Assembly: GCA_001303705.1 (NCBI GenBank)
Contig: LJUI01000100.1
Span: 1 to 9,180 of the forward strand
Source of the DNA: a candidate division TA06 bacterium SM23_40
GTDB lineage: Bacteria; LJUI01; SM1-40
DNA: 9,180 nucleotides
Direction of reading: 5' to 3'
The notes beneath the pieces are model-generated. The model was not told where the DNA came from and did no database searches. It worked only from the letters and a program-made list of their open reading frames with translations. The translations under genes were made by a program, and so were the position numbers. Numbering within the stretch: the first letter of the stretch is position 1; each line of letters begins with the position of its first letter. Shown in pieces: positions 5,892 through 9,180 of the stretch.

Positions 5892-6445
5892 TCGGTCACC
5901 TCCCCGGAGATGGCAGCCTCGATCTCCGCGATGATGGCCGTCAGTTTCGCCAAACGTCCCACTCCACGATCGCCCGATGCGAGAATACCCTCCTCCGGCT
6001 CCACGAACCGGTATCCGAGCGCACGAAGCTTCTCGATGTTCTGCTGAACGATCGGATTGCTGTACATATTCGCGTTCATCGCAGGGGCGAGCACAACCGG
6101 ACTCTCTGTCGCCATGACGAGTGTGCTGAGAAGATCATCCGCGATCCCCGCGGCAATCTTGCCGATAATGTTAGCCGTTGCCGGAGCTATCACCAATATG
6201 TGGGCCCACTTCGCGAGATCGATGTGCGGCAGTGGGCCCACGGGACGCGCCGTAAACAGGTCGACGGCCACGCTACGCCCGGAGAGTGTTTGGAAGGTGA
6301 GCGGTGTCACGAACTCGGTTGCGTGCTGGGTCATGACTACCTGCACTGCAGCGCCACGCTCCATCAGCCGCCGTATGAGCGAGCACGCCTTGAACGCAGC
6401 AATACCTCCTGTGACACCGAGAACGATCTGTTTCCCATCGAGCAT
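5888..6445 (-). CDS. coaC: Phosphopantothenoylcysteine decarboxylase (stand-alone CoaC)
   Basis: CoaC is an FMN flavoprotein that decarboxylates phosphopantothenoylcysteine to phosphopantetheine in coenzyme A synthesis. The protein (185 residues from this start) is the complete flavoprotein half and no more. It shows LGVTGGIAAFKA near the N-terminus, the catalytic histidine in LPHIDLAKWA (H74), the APATANIIGKIAAGIADDLLST stretch, and the APAMN substrate clamp followed by MYSNP. In the flexible substrate-recognition flap the family cysteine of ACGDxGxGR is a serine (ILASGDRGVGR, S157). An ATG two codons upstream (6451) is also open, but GTGGGG lies one base from it and seven from 6445, and the family usually begins M-L-x-G-K, so I chose 6445. 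It follows CoaB after about 100 bases and is overlapped by the TIM-barrel gene. Confidence 0.93.
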   Translation of the reverse strand: MLDGKQIVLGVTGGIAAFKACSLIRRLMERGAAVQVVMTQHATEFVTPLTFQTLSGRSVAVDLFTARPVGPLPHIDLAKWAHILVIAPATANIIGKIAAGIADDLLSTLVMATESPVVLAPAMNANMYSNPIVQQNIEKLRALGYRFVEPEEGILASGDRGVGRLAKLTAIIAEIEAAISGEVTE

Positions 6446-6548
6446 GGCCATACCCCACGTGTACCTCTACCGTCGTCGACGGCCATGGCTCACAACCACG
6501 GCCTTCATGCAGACGCTCCCGATATCCCCGTTCAGCACCTCTACCTCA

Positions 6549-7274
6549 TCACATCTCGCGCATCGGCTCCTGGGTCTCAGCGTCCTTAGCTCTCTCGTGG
6601 ACAAGTGCGGCAACTTTGTCGAGTATGATCCTGGTAATCTCGCCCTTCGTCCGTGCGGTCGCCTGTACCGTCCCATCACTACCTATGATGTGACCGACAT
6701 GGCCCTCGGCCATGATCTCAGTCAAATCATTGGCGACCACGACGTCAGCATCAGCTGAATCCTTAAGAGCAACCGCACTCGCAATAAGCTCTTCGTATGG
6801 GACTCCCACCTCCAGCTTAAACGCCACGAGGACGGCATCGCGGGCCCTCTCTCTGATGCGTCCTATGATCTTGACCGTGGGAACGAGACGAACAGTCCAG
6901 TCTTCTCTGCCTGACTTTGCCTTGCCAGGCGACCGCTCCGCGGGGACGTAATCGAGGACGGCCATGGCATGGATGATCGCATCAAAGTGCCCCCCTCTCA
7001 GCTCTCGCTCCAAAGCGGCGGCTGCATCGTCCACGGTGTCGACCTCGATAAGGTGAAGCCGCCGATGATGCCCGTTGCCGGGCGCACCGGCGGCTGGTAT
7101 TTCACTCCGACGCCCGTAGATGAACGTTACATCGGCGCCACGGCGCAATGCCTCCTCGGCGATCATCGCGCCGAGCTTTCCGCTCGAGGTGTTCGAAATA
7201 TACCGGATTGCATCGATCGGAGCACGCGTCGGCCCCGATGTCATCAGGAGGCGCTTCCCCGACAGATCACTCAT
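6549..7274 (-). CDS. coaB: Phosphopantothenate--cysteine ligase (stand-alone CoaB)
   Basis: CoaB joins cysteine to 4'-phosphopantothenate using a nucleoside triphosphate. The 241-residue protein has TSGPTRAPIDAIRYISNTSS (12-31) followed by GKLG, AIIHAMAVLDYVP (99-111), the K-rich loop PGKAKSG (116-122), PTVKIIGRI (132-140), LVAFKLEVGV (149-158) and ADVVVANDLTEI (176-187). The wording HAMAVLDY (usual CoaBC: AAAVADY), FKL instead of the GFAAET type, and ANDLTEI match the monofunctional CoaB known from streptococci and enterococci better than the C-terminal half of fused CoaBC. The ATG has GAGGA nine bases upstream. It is the first gene of its operon, behind a promoter and a leader with a hairpin. 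The C-terminal 15 residues are charged and may be disordered. A complete, intact enzyme is expected. Confidence 0.93.
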   Translation of the reverse strand: MSDLSGKRLLMTSGPTRAPIDAIRYISNTSSGKLGAMIAEEALRRGADVTFIYGRRSEIPAAGAPGNGHHRRLHLIEVDTVDDAAAALERELRGGHFDAIIHAMAVLDYVPAERSPGKAKSGREDWTVRLVPTVKIIGRIRERARDAVLVAFKLEVGVPYEELIASAVALKDSADADVVVANDLTEIMAEGHVGHIIGSDGTVQATARTKGEITRIILDKVAALVHERAKDAETQEPMREM

Positions 7275-7404
7275 CGGCGTCAGTCCTCAGACGGGCGGCA
7301 GTCTATCGACGCCCGGCGACTCCCCCATAAATGTATTGCCCTTGCTCTCACTTCGTGAGCCGAAGGGCAAGTCCTTGCTATCGTTGCAAAAACCATCGAT
7401 CGCA
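7275..7404 (-). promoter_or_regulatory. Long leader of the coaB operon with an extended hairpin
   Basis: Between the predicted transcription start and coaB lie about 130 untranslated bases. At 7336-7370 an 8-bp stem (TTGCCCTT with AAGGGCAA) encloses a 3x3 mismatch and a second 5-bp stem (CTCAC with GTGAG) closed by a three-base loop. No T tract follows on the minus strand, so it is not a plain terminator. A GCAAGG stretch at about 7380-7375 also occurs in the 3' arm and could compete for pairing. I do not recognise a known riboswitch. Confidence 0.4.
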
Positions 7405-7410
7405 CTTCAT

Positions 7411-7439
7411 ATCATAGCCATCGGACCCGGAGAAGTCAA
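7411..7439 (-). promoter_or_regulatory. Sigma70-type promoter of the coaB operon
   Basis: The minus strand carries TTGACT (7439-7434; 5 of 6 matches), a 17-bp spacer and TATGAT (7416-7411; 5 of 6 matches), predicting a start near 7404. It begins 18 bases after the stop codon of the upstream exported-protein gene. Confidence 0.68.
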
Positions 7440-7457
7440 TAGCCAACCGCACGTAGC

Positions 7458-7997
7458 CTAGTCCTCAGCCGCCCTGATCTCCGAGATTACCCACTCATCA
7501 TCCTCACGGGTGAGCACGACCTGAACGTGGTCGTGATAGAGCACATCTTCTTCCGTGAACCGATAGCTCCGCACGGCAATCGCAAGAGGCTCCTCGCCGT
7601 CCTGATACTCAACGAATTCGAAGCTCTCCCCGACGGTGTAGTGGAAATGATCCCGCAACGCATACTCCGCCTGCATGCTGCTGAACGTTCCACCACGCGG
7701 GCCGCCACGACTGAATGAGATCAGTATCGGCGTATCCCCGAAATGCTGACTGAGCAGCGATACCTCCTCCCGCCGCCACCCCTCCTCCACATCACTGAAG
7801 ACCGCCAGCGGGCGCGATGCTGCCGTATCCTCCTCGGACGAAGTCCCCTCGCTCGCGGATCGGGAAAGCGGGCCCGGAATCGAGGGTCCCCATGACAGGG
7901 TGCCGCCGCTTCCGGCCTGGCTGCACACGCTCACCACAAGGATACCACAGAGACAGAGAAGGAGGACGACGACGGGGGATGCCAAGACCGCACGCAT
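7458..7997 (-). CDS. Exported protein with a DUF4783-like (NTF2-like) domain
   Basis: From the chosen ATG the protein has 179 residues. Residues 1-28 form a short positively charged start and a long hydrophobic stretch rich in V, L and C, typical of a signal peptide; SQA before G29 is an acceptable signal peptidase I site. The cysteine at 25 follows V-S-V, which is a poor lipobox, so I do not call it a lipoprotein. A low-complexity S/G/E linker (about 29-62) leads to a domain at 65-177 with VFSDVEEGWRREEVSLLSQHF, then ILISFSRGG, then SMQAEYALRDHF, then a final EWVISEIRA. That order matches the DUF4783 pattern (S-x-x-QAEY-x-L-x-D-F, ending W/Y-V-I-x-EIR) known from Bacteroidetes-like genomes. 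A TTG at 8015 would add six residues, but a G-rich ribosome-binding stretch (8009-8004) fits the ATG better. Its function is unknown. Confidence 0.8.
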   Translation of the reverse strand: MRAVLASPVVVLLLCLCGILVVSVCSQAGSGGTLSWGPSIPGPLSRSASEGTSSEEDTAASRPLAVFSDVEEGWRREEVSLLSQHFGDTPILISFSRGGPRGGTFSSMQAEYALRDHFHYTVGESFEFVEYQDGEEPLAIAVRSYRFTEEDVLYHDHVQVVLTREDDEWVISEIRAAED

Positions 7998-8039
7998 CCT
8001 CTTCCCCCCGCTCAAGACCTGCTCTCATGGTCTATATAT

Positions 8040-8069
8040 AGTATATCACGGTGGGAGCGGGCCGGTCAA
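8040..8069 (-). promoter_or_regulatory. Sigma70-type promoter of the exported-protein gene
   Basis: TTGACC (8069-8064), an 18-bp spacer and TATACT (8045-8040) lie on the minus strand, followed by an AT-alternating stretch (8039-8032) that contrasts with the GC-rich surroundings. The predicted start near 8033 gives a leader of about 35 bases. Between this promoter and the end of the FG-GAP gene at 8166 I see no clear terminator. Confidence 0.6.
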
Positions 8070-8165
8070 CGCCCACGGGCCCAATTGAGTATCCCCCTCG
8101 GCGTGAACTGAATCCCTATACGAGGAGGCAGATGACTCGGGCTCGCGGGACATCGCCTGGAGACG

Positions 8166-9180
8166 CTAATGCAGTGCCACGACCTTCTGCGTCTCGGTGC
8201 CCAGACTGCTCGACAGGACCGCCAGGTACACTCCCGGACCCACCCTATTACCTCGATCATCACGTCCATCCCATCTCACTGCATGGAACCCGGGCAGGCC
8301 CGTCCGATCGACAAGCGTGCGCACAAGACGGCCCTGTACGTCGAAAAGCCTCAATCTCACACCGCCGTCCCCGTACTGCGGGTCGGCGCTGTGAATCATC
8401 TGGCTGCCACGGGAACTGAGGCCCTCATCAGTGCCGTGACCGGGAAGGGAATAGATGAAGATCGTAGATTCGGTGAACGGGTTCGGGCGGCCCCGCGACA
8501 GGAACAGGCCAGCGCTGTGAGGCTCGAGGTCGCCATTGCCTTCACCGTCCTCTACGCCGACGAGGATCCCCCCCTCGATAGCAGTCACCCAGCGATTCGC
8601 CGGGAGGGAACTGTGGACATCCACTACTCCTGAGGGCCATTCTATGCGGAGCGTTGTGGCAGTCGTGGCGCTTCCCAGCCCGAACTCGACCGCCATGCTG
8701 TTCTGCGAGCAGTACCCGGACCCTCCCTCAACCTGACGTATCCGGGTGACGCCTCCTGCTGTCAGTGAAACGAGTGCTCCTATCCCGGAACGGTTAGAGA
8801 GTGTCCCCCGAGTATCGACCACGAACCATCGATTAGTATCGGAATCGTTTCGGTACAGGACATTCGCCTGATTCGAGTTCACGACGTAGAGATCGACATC
8901 TCCATCGCCGTCGTAGTCCCCTGCCGTCACTCCCCGGCCCGGGCCTGTATCCCCGGCTCCAGCACCCGGGACCGAGGTGAACGTGTTGTCGCCGTCGTTG
9001 CTGTACAGGACGTTTGCCTGGTTATTCTTCGTTATGTAGATGTCGAGATCGCCGTCCTTGTCGAAATCGGCCCAAACCCCGCCGTAGCAGGGACCAGTAT
9101 CGCCCACCCCCGCGCCGACCAGATTAGTGAATGTCGAGTCCCCGTCATTCCGGTACAACACATTCCCCGTGTTCTGGTTG
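8166..9180 (-). CDS. Secreted FG-GAP/ASPIC-UnbV (CRTAC1-like) protein with C-terminal sorting domain, 5' end missing
   Basis: The frame stays open to the window edge and begins inside a repeat, so the N-terminus and signal peptide lie outside; the GTG at 9161 is not a real start. The visible part of about 337 residues has three regions. First come FG-GAP/VCBS repeats of exactly 50 residues (9164-9015 and 9014-8865, then a partial third), each beginning NVLY-x-NDxD and holding a calcium loop (DFDKDGDLD and DYDGDGDVD). Next is an ASPIC/UnbV domain (about 8831-8610) with GIGALVSL, GGSGYCSQ, FGLG and EWPSG. Last is a FlgD-like immunoglobulin-type tail (about 8500-8169) with PNPF, LFDVQGRLVRTLVD, RWDGRDDRG and GVYLAVL. 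Such tails serve as sorting or attachment domains in FCB-group and related bacteria, so a secreted or surface protein is expected. The ligand is unknown. Confidence 0.93.
   Translation of the reverse strand, partial: NQNTGNVLYRNDGDSTFTNLVGAGVGDTGPCYGGVWADFDKDGDLDIYITKNNQANVLYSNDGDNTFTSVPGAGAGDTGPGRGVTAGDYDGDGDVDLYVVNSNQANVLYRNDSDTNRWFVVDTRGTLSNRSGIGALVSLTAGGVTRIRQVEGGSGYCSQNSMAVEFGLGSATTATTLRIEWPSGVVDVHSSLPANRWVTAIEGGILVGVEDGEGNGDLEPHSAGLFLSRGRPNPFTESTIFIYSLPGHGTDEGLSSRGSQMIHSADPQYGDGGVRLRLFDVQGRLVRTLVDRTGLPGFHAVRWDGRDDRGNRVGPGVYLAVLSSSLGTETQKVVALH
8865..9164 (-). repeat. Tandem 150-bp coding repeat (two full 50-residue FG-GAP units)
   Basis: Unit one (9164-9015) and unit two (9014-8865) encode aligned 50-residue blocks without gaps, sharing NVLY, ND-D, TFT, GAG-GDTGP, the calcium loop D-D-DGD-D and NQA. 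A third unit starts at 8864 but turns into the ASPIC/UnbV domain after about ten residues. More units probably continue beyond the window edge. Confidence 0.85.

Noticed and set aside
6467-6538. A 23-codon GTG-started frame in the 97-bp gap between coaB and coaC, with GAGG four bases upstream
   Set aside because: Codon use looks plausible and it could couple the two genes, but the product ends in four arginines, no family is recognisable and the start spacing is short. It is too weak to annotate without comparative data.
5259-6589. Two overlapping plus-strand frames of 262 and 324 codons opposite the TIM-barrel, CoaC and CoaB genes
   Set aside because: Both are low-complexity translations antisense to well-supported genes and lack ribosome-binding sites and family motifs.
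7471-7997. Lipoprotein call for the exported DUF4783-like protein
   Set aside because: The candidate cysteine follows V-S-V, which lacks the small residue normally needed just before the lipobox cysteine.
9159-9161. GTG at 9161 as the start of the FG-GAP protein
   Set aside because: The frame continues upstream to the window edge with residues NQNTGN that match the repeat pattern, so the codon is an internal valine.
1-9180. CRISPR array, transposon, phage, toxin-antitoxin or defence genes, tRNA genes
   Set aside because: No regularly spaced short repeats, transposase or nuclease motifs, terminal inverted repeats or cloverleaf-like sequences were seen. Nearly all of the window is explained by the genes listed.

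Overview
The window is about 9.2 kb of moderately GC-rich bacterial DNA. Every gene I can support lies on the minus strand, so transcription runs from the high coordinates to the low ones. The long plus-strand reading frames are antisense shadows. The organism is inferred only from protein content. A truncated FG-GAP/ASPIC-UnbV protein ends in a FlgD-like C-terminal sorting domain with a PNPF motif, and a small exported protein resembles DUF4783. Together these suggest a Gram-negative member of the FCB group or a related candidate phylum of the Eisenbacteria/Krumholzibacteria/Latescibacteria kind. No rRNA or other taxonomic marker is present, so this is a suggestion only.

Layout in transcription order. 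(1) 9180-8166 is the 3' part of a secreted calcium-binding repeat protein, cut by the window edge. (2) A sigma70-type promoter (8069-8040) precedes a small exported DUF4783-like protein (7997-7458). (3) A second promoter (7439-7411) and a roughly 130-nt leader with a long hairpin precede a probable operon: stand-alone CoaB (7274-6549), stand-alone CoaC (6445-5888), a TIM-barrel isomerase/epimerase-like protein starting in an ATGA overlap (5891-5064), and a tryptophan-rich 98-residue protein (5060-4764). This group closes with an intrinsic terminator (4716-4688). (4) A nitrilase-superfamily amidase (4497-3694) is followed after 36 nt by thiamine-monophosphate kinase ThiL (3657-2641). (5) A near-consensus promoter (2606-2578) and a structured leader precede a tight operon: a PII-like regulator (2519-2181), a CPA2 cation:proton antiporter (2157-895), a PtsN-like EIIA protein (917-459) and a VanZ-family membrane protein (456-43). 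Another gene may begin just before the low-coordinate edge.

How the genes fit together. The centre of the window is cofactor metabolism: two consecutive steps of coenzyme A synthesis and the last step of thiamine diphosphate synthesis, with two metabolic enzymes of unknown substrate. The most interesting unit is the last operon. There an ion antiporter lies directly between two small proteins of classical regulatory families, PII (nucleotide/metabolite sensing) and EIIA-Ntr (phosphorylation-dependent control of potassium transport). This suggests an antiporter whose activity is set by metabolic state. I found no CRISPR array, insertion sequence, phage gene, tRNA or recognisable defence system.
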